From assembly GCA_028681335.1 (NCBI GenBank), contig JAQUIT010000009.1:1-64000 (forward strand): a stretch of DNA of 64,000 nucleotides. Direction: 5' to 3'. The stretch comes from Desulfuromonadaceae bacterium (lineage in GTDB: Bacteria > Desulfobacterota > Desulfuromonadia > Geobacterales > Pseudopelobacteraceae). Within the stretch, counting starts at the first letter, position 1, and each line of letters begins with the position of its first letter. The position numbers were made by a program, and so were the translations under genes. Below are positions 17,347 through 27,100 of the stretch, one piece after another. The notes under the pieces were generated by a model. It saw only the letters and a list, made by a program, of their open reading frames with translations. It did no database searches and was not told where the DNA came from.

Positions 17347-20300
17347 TTACTCCATAGTTACGGTGAACTCATTCATCTGATAAATCAACTTTCCGTCTAC
17401 GGATAGAAAGCCATCTGCGGTCAGAATACGCTTCTCTTCATCGACGGCGGTGATCCAGGCGCTTACCGTGACGCGCGCGTTGGACGGCACAACCTGACCG
17501 CGATACAACCAACGGTGCTTCCGCTCCAGTGCCGTGGCGGAGAGAACGGCACCATCATGCCACCCCCAGCGTTCAACGGCGGCGAACTTCACGAGCTGGA
17601 TGAATGACTCCAATCCGAGCGAACCGGGTGTGACCGGGTCTTCGAAGAAGTGAGCCTTGAAAAACCACTCGTCCGGGTCAACGTCCTTGACTCCGCGGAT
17701 GTAGCCGAGTCCATTGGGGCCACCATCGGGGACAAACAGTTCAATACTGTCGACCATGCGCAACTGCTTATCAGGGAATGGTGGCGTTTCGGGATAGGGG
17801 AGTGCCCGGCCCCGCGCCTGTTCTTCAGCCGTTGCTTCGTACGGTTTTGCGTCGCGGATGCCGACCTGATTCGCCAGCGCCTCCTTGGCAAAGAAACCGA
17901 ACATGGTCTCCCCCTCATAGAGGATCCCGTGACGGTCGGCGACGCTGAAGTCATACTCCTGGATGATCATGCCGCCACTGGTGGCGACTTTTTTCATCAC
18001 CGCGCTGCAGGTCAGAACGCCACTTTCCGGAGTCACGACCCGGTGCTGAATCGCTGAGCCGCCCAGGTTGCGAAATGAGATGTCGTTCGGGCTGTTCAGT
18101 GCCGAGCCTACATACGCCGCCAACCAACCGCACGGCTGCAGGGCCGCTTCGAGCAGAACGGCAAAAGGCATGCGTCCCTGACGCTCGTCGGCAAAGAACC
18201 AGGCGTCGGCAGGGAGGTCGTACTGTGCCTCTACCATCGCCCCGGCGGTCATCTGCCACGGCTCACCGCGCACGGCGGTAACGCGGTCCATAAACTGAAA
18301 CGGCGGTCCGGGGAGGCGGGCGATCTTGCGCTCAGCGTCAAACACGCGGTAGCGCTCGCCGAAACCCTCCGATGGTTTGCCGTTACTGTAGGCCAGGATC
18401 TGCTCTTTGCTGTAGAGCGCCTGTTTTTTTATCTCAGGTACGGGCATACCACCACGCGCAGTCCGCCACAGTGCCGTCAGTTTTTCTTTGTTCGTGCCGA
18501 CGAGACGGGCGGACATGCTGGTGATCTCGACGATCGGCTTGCCGTCTGCGTACATGAGCGCATCGACAATCACATACGGTTCCGGTCGGTAGCCGATCTC
18601 GCGGATCGTGACCTCGTAGGTGACGACTTTCGTGCTCTCCAGGACCTGGCCGCGACAGCAGAGCTTGCTGGCCACTCCCGGCACCGGCTCCCACACCGAG
18701 TCCGCCGCATCGGCAATCCAGCCGAGACGCAGCAGGTAGATGCGCAGCGTATGCATGCAGCATTCATACATCAGGGTGCCGGGCATGACGCGATCATCCA
18801 CAAAATGGCAGGTGATAAACCAGTCGTCCGGGTGGATGTCCGCTTCGGCCCTGATGATACCAATGCCGCAGCGACCACCGTCAGGGTCGATCTCATTGAC
18901 GCGGTGAACGAGGCGCATCCTGCCGCCGGGGATTGTCAGCGCTTTGGCGACGGGTAAACCGGCGAAGAGCGGGCCAAAACAACCGGCCAGATCACCGTCG
19001 CGCAGCTTATCTAGCTGAGCTGCATCAAAACCTTCACGTGCTTGCGGCACAAGATCATGCCAGTCAGTCGGACGGATCCCGACCGTGGGACGGAGATCCA
19101 GGGCCGGCCGGACGATACCCTTGCCGGCATCAAGCTCCTGCTGGCTGAAGAAGCCGGCACAGCCGTCGCGCATGGATAACAGTGGCTGACCGTTTACCGT
19201 GGCCTCGAAGAAGAAGCGGAACAGCCAGGTGTCACCCTGACGGAAGAAACCCTCGATATGGATATCGTAATGAATCGTTTCGCCAGGCCCGGGCAAGCCG
19301 CGATGAAACGTCACCACGGCATCCAGCAGACGGTAGACCGCCTTGCCGCGGGTGATGAAGTCAATACCGAGATACCCGGAAAGAAACAGGTCGGCCTGCC
19401 CCGCTTCGACGGCAATACAGGTCGGGATGCGGCCGCCGTCAAGATACCAGGCGTTCGGGTGGATATCATGTTCGGTGACGACCCTGCCATGCGTCATGGA
19501 GAGCGATTCGCCTTCGACGCTCATGATGCGGTCCACCAGCATCAGCGGTTCATCGGGGAGCCGGACGCGGGTCGGGAATGTGTCCACTGCGGCAAACTCT
19601 TTACCGAGCATGCGCCCGACCGAGCCGCGGGCGAACTCCAGGCACATGGCGCGGTTGAAGGCGACCCGCTCTTCCGCCGCCGCAGATTGCATCTCCTCGA
19701 ACGGGGCTGCGTCACCCAAAGCCTGCCGTAGTGACATTTCCAGCGCCAGGGCCTGTGCCATCGAACGGCTTATGGTTTCGCTGACAGAGAGAAACGCCTC
19801 GTGGGCCTGGGCATGGGTCTGCTGGACCCGGGCAAGTTCGTCGATCAGGGAATCGGCAGAATTACCGGCTGCGGCCCGGGAACCCTGGGGTTTGGGCTGT
19901 TCCTGCACTACAGCCACCTCTTGCACTCTGGAAAGCGGTGGCTGTGGCGGCTGAAAACCGATGCCTCCGGATGAAACACGGATACAGCTGCTTTTACTCA
20001 GGTCAGCTGCGGCAATCGTTGTTGCGTCGAAGAGCGGCGCCAGATCGACCGGTACCCGTTCAGCGACCAGGTGAGCCATCAACCGCAATACGGCGGAAAC
20101 CGGTTCCTGGGCGGCATGACAGACGGAGCGTGCAAGATGCGGCCGCTCGCTGAGAATATTGTTGATCATACGGCTACAGGATGCGCCGGGCCCCATTTCC
20201 AGAAACAGGCGGACGCCGTCCCGGTATGCCGCTTCTATGACAGTGCGGTAGTCGATGCTCTGGAGCGCCTGTCCGAGAACAGAGGCGGCGGCACTTTCGC

Positions 20301-23300
20301 GGTTCACCTCGTAGCGTTCGCCCTTGAGACAGCTGTAAAAATCGACCCCTTGCGGCTGCTCGGTCGGGAAGAGATGAAGGTCGTGATACGGCACGGCAAC
20401 CTGCTTCGCCACGTCACAGTGTACGGTGGTTACCCCCTGCAGCGGGAAAAAGCTGCAGTCGAGCGCCGCTACCAGTTGCTGCAGCTCGTCAGCGTCACCA
20501 CCAATGACGCATTCGTCAGGAGTGTTGACAATCATGAGGTAGGTGTGCGGAAACGCGGCAAGCGCCTGGCGGACTTTCTCTTCCGTGGCCATGACCACAC
20601 CCAGCCCCCAGTTTACCGATACGCCGTCCTCAAGTCCCCATGCCTTGTGTGCTGCCCGGCATTCTCCGGCCAGGTCGGCGGTGAACAGGGTCGATTCCTT
20701 CATGCGCGTGTACATTTCGTCGCGGTCGCGCCAGGCCCGCTGGGAAAAAAGTCCCGCCGTCTCACCGAGGCTATAACCGATAACGGCGGCTGGATGAACA
20801 CCGAACTGCTGCACCAGGTCACTGACCGCGCAGCCGGTGGCAACCTGACCGAAGATCAAGGCCCGATGGTCGTCATTGATCAGTTCCGCTGTGGCGCCGT
20901 TCCAGAACAGTTCGGGCTGAAACTGGGACCGCAGGAGAAGATTCTCCCGATCCTGGCGGCGAAGGATCTCCGGCCAGCGGCTGAACAATCCCATTCCCAT
21001 GCCGGGGTAGTGATTCCCTGAACCGGGAAAGACAAAAGCGATTTTTCCGTTTGTACCGAGCGGTTCTGCCGCGTAAAAGAGCCGGTCACGCAGGGATGGC
21101 GCCGCAAGGGGCACTTTGCCGCTGCTCAGTGTCGCACGTCCCAGGGCGATCAGTGCGGCCAGCTCTTCGTGTCCTCTGGCAACCATGGCCATGGCATGTG
21201 CTTTTCCGGAAGCTGCTGCATAGCGTTCGTAGTGGCCTTTTGCCAGTTTGTAAAATTCACCGGCCGGAGTGGTGCGCAGAGTGCCTTCAAGCGCATCAAG
21301 CTCTCCCATCAGCTCATCCCGGGATTCACCACTGACGGCAAACAACATTTCGCTGCCGGCACCGAGCGGGGCAGTGCGGGCTGTATCGGTTTTATCCCAT
21401 CCCTCCAGGACAACATGACTGCAGGAACCGTCGATACCGCGGACGCTTACAGCGGCACGTCGCGGCCCATCGGCCCGGTTGCGCAGCCAAAAACGCGATG
21501 AACGGGGGAAATGGAGTGGTGCGTTTTCCGAAAGCGCCTGACTAGGCGTTTCGAGGCCCCGGCAGGCGGGAATTATTTCATGGTGCAGGGCAAGGCAGCC
21601 GCGCAGGAGCGATGCCAGCCCGGAAGCGGCGCCACTGTGGCCGATATCTCCCTTGATGCTGCCAACAGCGCATGACCGTGGCAGAGAACCTGCTGAGGCG
21701 AGGTAATCGTTCAGTGCGGCGGTTTCACGAGCGTCGTTTTCAGGAGTGCCATCGGCACTGGATTCAATGAAACCGATCGATTCCGGGGCTATCCCGGCGT
21801 CGGCGTAGGCTTTTTCAAGAGCCTGGCGATAGGCGGTCCCACCGTGAGCCGCCGTGTCGCAGCTTGCGCTGCCGATACCGCGGATAACGGCGTAGATCCG
21901 GTCGCCGTCGCGTTCTGCGTCTTCAAGACGCTTCAAGACAACGGCGCAGGCACCTTCGCCGATTACGGCGCCATCAGACCGGGAATCAAAGGGAGCGCCG
22001 TTTCCGGCACGTGAATAAGGGGTTACGGCATGGCGTCCGAGAACAGCACGCAGGTCTCCGGCCAGATCCACCGCTCCGACCAGCGCAGTGTCGAGCTCAC
22101 GATGCTGCAGCTGGCGGACCGCCACTTCCAGCGCCCTGATACCGGAACTCTCCTCGCTCGAGATGGTGAAGCTCGGTCCGCCGATACGGAATTCGCGGGC
22201 AACCCTGCTGGCAACAACGCTGCCCAGCGCACCCATGGTGCGGTTGGCGCTCAACGGCGGCCCGGCGGCATCACGGAGCTGTGCCGTCCATTTCGTCAGC
22301 TCTTCCGTTGACAGTTCCCGCCCCAGTTCTTTGGCCCATTGTGGAGCCTGGCCGGGCATGGTCCAGCGAAGGCTGAAATTGGTGCTGTTCAGATCAAGGG
22401 TGATGCCGATAAACACACCGGTGGCAGGGTTGTCGTCCCGGCCGAGTCCGGCATCATGCAGCGCTTCCGCTGCTGTCTGCAGCATAAGCAATTGCTGCGG
22501 GAGCATCTCCTCCATCTCACGCGGCGGGATGCGGAAGCGGTTTGCCGGCAGTGCCACGTCGTCCAGGTAAAAACCGTTAAATTCACTTTCGGAAAGTCCC
22601 TCAGCGTGGAACCACTTACTCTGCTGTGCGCCCTGCCATCTCCGTGGCGGGGCAGGGGATATTTCGTCGTCACTCCCGAGGACTCTTTCCTGAAAAGCCT
22701 GTAGTGACTGCCAGGGGCCGAAACGGGCATCCATGCCAATGACCGCAATGGCGTCGTTTTTTTCTGCGCCGTCCTGAGCGGGACGTTGAACCTGCGGGGC
22801 AGCAGACGGCAGCCATTCCTCTATCAGCAGGTGGGCATTGATGCCGCCGAAACCAAAAGCGCTGACGGCAGCACGGCGCGGAATAGTGTCAGCGCGGCGC
22901 AACCAGGGTGCCGGGGATTGCAGGACGCGGAATGGCGAGCTGTCCAGCTCCATGCCGCTCTGGGGAGTGCTGAAATTTGCCGTAGGGGGGAGCGTTTCAT
23001 GCTGCATTGCCAGCAGAACTTTGGTCAGTGCGGCTCCGCCGGCGGCGGTCAGCAGGTGGCCGATATTGGACTTGACCGAGCCGATGACACAGTGCCTGTC
23101 ATCCTGTCCGGATTGCCCCCACAGTTGACGGAGACTGGCGACTTCGACCGCATCGCCGACCGGTGTACCGGTTGCGTGACATTCGATCAGGTCGACATCG
23201 GACGGGTTCCATCCAGCGCGGTCGTAAGCGGAGCGCATGGCGCGCAGCTGTCCCTCCGACATGGGGGCGAGCAGGCTGCCACCAACATCGTTGGCCAGGC

Positions 23301-24156
23301 CAACCGCTCTGATAATCCCATAGATACGGTCGCCGTGAGCCACCGCGTCTTCGGTACGTTTGAGCAGGAACAGGCCGGCACCTTCACCGACCACAAGACC
23401 ATCGCCGGACGCGTCAAAGGGGGAACAGATCCCCCGCTTGGAGAGGGCGCGCAACTGGGAAAAACCCATCTGGGTAAAGAGTGGATCAGGGCGAGAAACA
23501 CCGCCGGTCAGCATCGCATCGACCCTGCCTGCCAACAGCTCATCCATCGCCAGTTTTATGGCATAGAGCGATGAGGCACAGGCGGCATCAAGCGCACAGC
23601 TTCCACCGCCAAGGCCGAGAGCCTGGGCCAGGATCCCGGCAGGCAGACCGGCGACATAGCGGTTGAGCGGTGAGGTTGGACAGGCGGGAGTTGACGATCC
23701 ACACAGCTGCTCTTCGAAGGTTCTCCCGAGCCAGTTGCGGGTAAGGACGGCAGAGCTTTCGCTCGGCAGGGCGAGGTTGCCGATGATGACGCCGACTCGA
23801 GAGCGGTCGAGCGGAGCGGTCACGCCATCGTCAAAAGCACGTTTTCCGGCTTGGATCAGAAGATGATAGAGCGGGTCAAGCCCTTCAAGTACTGCCGGGT
23901 CAAGCGCAAGACCTTCAAGGGATGATGTGGCCGGAAGGTTATCAATGAAACAGCCGCGCCGGGAGTAAACGCAATCGGCTTTCCCCATCTCCGGATCGAA
24001 GACCGAGTCGGTCGGCACTGCCCAGCGCCCGTCGGGAATCTCGCGGGAAGCACTGTGGCCGCTACGGATATTGTCCCAAAAGGCGGTCAGGTCGGCCGCA
24101 TCGGGAAAGATGCCGCCGATGCCGACAACTGCAACGGTGGAACGAAAATCATTCAT
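17347..24156 (-). CDS. pfaC: PfaC-like megasynthase subunit: KS-CLF-AT-DH-DH
   Basis: About 2269 residues from the ATG at 24156, which overlaps the upstream pfaA stop (ATGA); a longer frame from 24222 has no support. Order: ketosynthase (Cys193 in LDAACASSL); chain-length-factor-like KS with Glu669 where the Cys would be; acyltransferase (Ser1129 in GYSLGE); a helical linker with LARVQQTHAQAH; then two FabA-like dehydratase didomains with His1784 (HFVDDRVMPG) and His2169 (HFFEDPVTPG). FabA-type dehydratase/isomerases place the cis double bonds in PUFA synthases. The AT, a separate PfaB in marine gammaproteobacteria, sits between CLF and DH as in myxobacterial Pfa3, but no C-terminal glycerolipid acyltransferase follows. 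The chain therefore has no obvious built-in release domain. Confidence 0.93.
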   Translation of the reverse strand: MNDFRSTVAVVGIGGIFPDAADLTAFWDNIRSGHSASREIPDGRWAVPTDSVFDPEMGKADCVYSRRGCFIDNLPATSSLEGLALDPAVLEGLDPLYHLLIQAGKRAFDDGVTAPLDRSRVGVIIGNLALPSESSAVLTRNWLGRTFEEQLCGSSTPACPTSPLNRYVAGLPAGILAQALGLGGGSCALDAACASSLYAIKLAMDELLAGRVDAMLTGGVSRPDPLFTQMGFSQLRALSKRGICSPFDASGDGLVVGEGAGLFLLKRTEDAVAHGDRIYGIIRAVGLANDVGGSLLAPMSEGQLRAMRSAYDRAGWNPSDVDLIECHATGTPVGDAVEVASLRQLWGQSGQDDRHCVIGSVKSNIGHLLTAAGGAALTKVLLAMQHETLPPTANFSTPQSGMELDSSPFRVLQSPAPWLRRADTIPRRAAVSAFGFGGINAHLLIEEWLPSAAPQVQRPAQDGAEKNDAIAVIGMDARFGPWQSLQAFQERVLGSDDEISPAPPRRWQGAQQSKWFHAEGLSESEFNGFYLDDVALPANRFRIPPREMEEMLPQQLLMLQTAAEALHDAGLGRDDNPATGVFIGITLDLNSTNFSLRWTMPGQAPQWAKELGRELSTEELTKWTAQLRDAAGPPLSANRTMGALGSVVASRVAREFRIGGPSFTISSEESSGIRALEVAVRQLQHRELDTALVGAVDLAGDLRAVLGRHAVTPYSRAGNGAPFDSRSDGAVIGEGACAVVLKRLEDAERDGDRIYAVIRGIGSASCDTAAHGGTAYRQALEKAYADAGIAPESIGFIESSADGTPENDARETAALNDYLASAGSLPRSCAVGSIKGDIGHSGAASGLASLLRGCLALHHEIIPACRGLETPSQALSENAPLHFPRSSRFWLRNRADGPRRAAVSVRGIDGSCSHVVLEGWDKTDTARTAPLGAGSEMLFAVSGESRDELMGELDALEGTLRTTPAGEFYKLAKGHYERYAAASGKAHAMAMVARGHEELAALIALGRATLSSGKVPLAAPSLRDRLFYAAEPLGTNGKIAFVFPGSGNHYPGMGMGLFSRWPEILRRQDRENLLLRSQFQPELFWNGATAELINDDHRALIFGQVATGCAVSDLVQQFGVHPAAVIGYSLGETAGLFSQRAWRDRDEMYTRMKESTLFTADLAGECRAAHKAWGLEDGVSVNWGLGVVMATEEKVRQALAAFPHTYLMIVNTPDECVIGGDADELQQLVAALDCSFFPLQGVTTVHCDVAKQVAVPYHDLHLFPTEQPQGVDFYSCLKGERYEVNRESAAASVLGQALQSIDYRTVIEAAYRDGVRLFLEMGPGASCSRMINNILSERPHLARSVCHAAQEPVSAVLRLMAHLVAERVPVDLAPLFDATTIAAADLSKSSCIRVSSGGIGFQPPQPPLSRVQEVAVVQEQPKPQGSRAAAGNSADSLIDELARVQQTHAQAHEAFLSVSETISRSMAQALALEMSLRQALGDAAPFEEMQSAAAEERVAFNRAMCLEFARGSVGRMLGKEFAAVDTFPTRVRLPDEPLMLVDRIMSVEGESLSMTHGRVVTEHDIHPNAWYLDGGRIPTCIAVEAGQADLFLSGYLGIDFITRGKAVYRLLDAVVTFHRGLPGPGETIHYDIHIEGFFRQGDTWLFRFFFEATVNGQPLLSMRDGCAGFFSQQELDAGKGIVRPALDLRPTVGIRPTDWHDLVPQAREGFDAAQLDKLRDGDLAGCFGPLFAGLPVAKALTIPGGRMRLVHRVNEIDPDGGRCGIGIIRAEADIHPDDWFITCHFVDDRVMPGTLMYECCMHTLRIYLLRLGWIADAADSVWEPVPGVASKLCCRGQVLESTKVVTYEVTIREIGYRPEPYVIVDALMYADGKPIVEITSMSARLVGTNKEKLTALWRTARGGMPVPEIKKQALYSKEQILAYSNGKPSEGFGERYRVFDAERKIARLPGPPFQFMDRVTAVRGEPWQMTAGAMVEAQYDLPADAWFFADERQGRMPFAVLLEAALQPCGWLAAYVGSALNSPNDISFRNLGGSAIQHRVVTPESGVLTCSAVMKKVATSGGMIIQEYDFSVADRHGILYEGETMFGFFAKEALANQVGIRDAKPYEATAEEQARGRALPYPETPPFPDKQLRMVDSIELFVPDGGPNGLGYIRGVKDVDPDEWFFKAHFFEDPVTPGSLGLESFIQLVKFAAVERWGWHDGAVLSATALERKHRWLYRGQVVPSNARVTVSAWITAVDEEKRILTADGFLSVDGKLIYQMNEFTVTME

Positions 24157-27100
24157 CAGGCGACTACCGGCTCTAATGTATTGCGCAGGAAGGCCTTTTG
24201 CAGTGATGGATCGATAATACATTCATAATTTTCCAGGCGCGCAATGAGTTTACCGCTGTTCCGGTCAATAAATTCAATGTCTGCAGATGCACCGTGGGTG
24301 CGTTCTGCAGTGATCTTTATGACGATCCTGGCACCTTCGCGGGGGAAGCTTTCCTGGAACTGGCGATACGATCCGGCAAACGTCGGCAGTGAGGCTGAAC
24401 CGGAACGTTCGAAGCTCCAGAGGATCATGAGCTGGAAGGCGCAGTCAATGACAAGCGGATCGGTGAGCCAGGTATTGCGCAGCGGCTGATTGATCCAGTT
24501 TTCAGGTTTCGGGGCCGCTTTGGCACGCGCAGCAATTCCTTGCGGAGAACAGCTGTCAACCTGTTCAATCCCCTGGAGGTCAGCACCGTGGAAGAGCCTC
24601 TCGCTGTTGTAGATCGAACCGTTATAGGCGGTTACCGGGAGTTCCGTGATGGAACCGGTCCCCTCGGGTAGTTTTGTCGCCAGCAGGATGTCGGCGCTGA
24701 CGTGGAGGACACTGCCGCGATCATTGCTGCCGACCAGTTCCACCGGCACCGTGTAGAGGGAATTGGATTTTTCAGCACGACCGGCCATGACGTGCAGGGT
24801 GCAGGAGGCTCCTTGATCGAAGATGACCCCCTTGCAGATACGCAGGTTATTGAAGCCGTGGAAGCGGAAACCGGGGTTGCCGTGCATGGCGCCGTGTGCC
24901 AGCCATTCCACAGCCATGGCCATGGGAAGTACGGCTTTGCCGTCAATCACATGGGAGCGGATAAACGGGTACTCCTCAACCGTCAGTGTCAGGTTGAAAG
25001 CTTCGCACAGTTTCCTGTCCGGCTGTGCTGCCACGCCTGTCAACGAGCCTGCGGTTGCACCCGCAAGGGCAATGATTTCAACCGGCTCGCCGTTTGCGGC
25101 GATCTCGCGCACCAGCAGCTCTCCACCCTCCTTCAGCCCTATCAGGCCGATGCCTTCACCGGCAAAAACTTTTTTCAGGGCTGGTGTGACCATGCCGCCA
25201 TCCCACGGTCCCCAGTTTATACTGACGGTGCGGCATGCGCTCCGGCGTCGTGATTCGGCCTGGGCCATCTTGTTGAGTATTTCATTGGCAACGGCGTAAT
25301 CGACCTGGCCGCTCCGGCCGAAACGGCCGGTTGTGGAGGAAAACAGGACGATGGTACGCAGGTCGTCGGCAGCTGTCGCCTCCAGCAGTGAGCGCAAGCC
25401 CGCCACCTTGGTGCTGTACACGAGGGAGAACTGCTCCAGAGTCTTATCGCCGATAAGACGGTCAGCGAGCACGCCTGCCCCGTGAACGATGCCTTTGACA
25501 GGGCCGTAATTTCGGCGGATTTCATCGAGCAGATCGGAGACAGCCGCCGCGTCACGAATATCTACGGAACGGTATACTGACTGTCCTCCAGCCAGGCTTA
25601 TCTTTGCCATTGTTGTCCGTAGCTCGCGCCCGGCGACAATCGACTGGTAGCGGCTCTCAATCTCACGCGGGTGGAGTTTTTCCGAAGCATGTTCAAGGAT
25701 AGCACGCTTAATCTGGCTTTCATCATTCAGCACACTCAGCCATTCCGGCTCAGGCTGCAGTTCAGCACTGCGACCCACCAGGACCAGCAGCGGCTGGTAC
25801 GCTTCGGCCAAGGCAACGGCAGTAGCAGCAGTCACCCCGCGACCACCGCCGGTTATCACAACCACATCTCCCGGTTGTAACGGCGCTGCACTCGCAGGAG
25901 CACGTGCCGGAAGATCCTTTATTTCCAGGCCGATCCTTCCGGCTGGAGTCAGGCCGACTTCAAGAGGGCCGGAAAGAAAAAGTTCATCCGCAACAGCCCG
26001 TGCTTCAGATGCCGCATCAGGAAACAGACCGAGGTCTATCGCCTTGCAGGATATCTCGCTCCACTCGTGTGATGCTGTTTTCACCATACCAGCGAGACCG
26101 CCGGAAAGCGGATCGGCAAGAACGGTTTCGTTTCCAGTACCAAAAGAACCGTCCAGGCGGGAAATAGTCGCCAATAGTGCTCCGCCGTTCTTGCCGGATT
26201 GGCGCAGTCGCTGTGCGGAGCTTTTCAGAAGCAGGAAGGCACTTTCGTAAAAGAGATCGTCGGTCACTCCACCTGAAGGAGCGCAGATTACCAAACCGGC
26301 TAGATCGGCTTGCGGCGCATTCATAAAGGCATCTTCGAGAGAGACGATCTGAGCGGCCCGACCTGAAGCGGTTATCAGGGAATAGAGTTCGGCAGAAAAA
26401 GCTGAGCCATCATCAGTAATCCAGATGGCGCCTTTGTGTGCCAGTGACAGTGGTTGCGTGGCAGCAGTCAACGGGACCGGGGTAATGGTGCTTCTGTTGA
26501 CAGGCAGTGCAGCGACTGTCTCAGAAGCTGTTGTTGCAGTGGAGACAGGCTCTGCCTGAGTGCATGTTTCGGCGGCACAAGGCGCAGCAGCAGCGCCGAG
26601 GTGGCGGGCAATCTCTCCGAGTGTATGCAGGGTGCCAAGATGCTCTGGTCCAATGACCGGCGAACCGGGAAGACGTTCCTGCAGAGCCGAGAGGATCTCC
26701 ACCCGTTTGATTGAGTCGATGCCGAGATCGGAATCAAGCCCCATCTCCATTTCCAACATCTCGACCGGATAACCGGTCTTCTCGCTGACAACTGATAGCA
26801 GAGCCTCGGTAATATTTGACAGCGAGGCGCCTGCCCCGTTTGACGTGCTTGCGCCTACCGAGGCAGGCGCAGCAGCGGCACCGAGGTGACGGGCAATTTC
26901 TCCAAGCGTGTGCAGAGTGCCAAGATGCTCTGGGCCGATGACCGGCGAACCGGGAAGACGTTCCTGCAGAGCCGAGAGGATTTCCACGCGTTTGATTGAG
27001 TCGATGCCGAGATCGGAGTCAAGTCCCATCTCCATCTCCAGCATCTCAACCGGATAGCCGGTCTTCTCGCTGACGACTGCCAGCAGGGTCTCGGTAATAT

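Noticed and set aside
22786..23574. A 262-codon plus-strand frame opposite pfaC
   Set aside because: It is antisense to the clearly conserved ketosynthase domain of pfaC, and its translation shows no motif. GC-rich genes often leave long antisense frames.
24157..24222. A 22-residue N-terminal extension of pfaC
   Set aside because: The ATG at 24156 overlaps the pfaA stop (ATGA) like other junctions in the operon, and the conserved KS start follows at once. The extension would lie inside pfaA.
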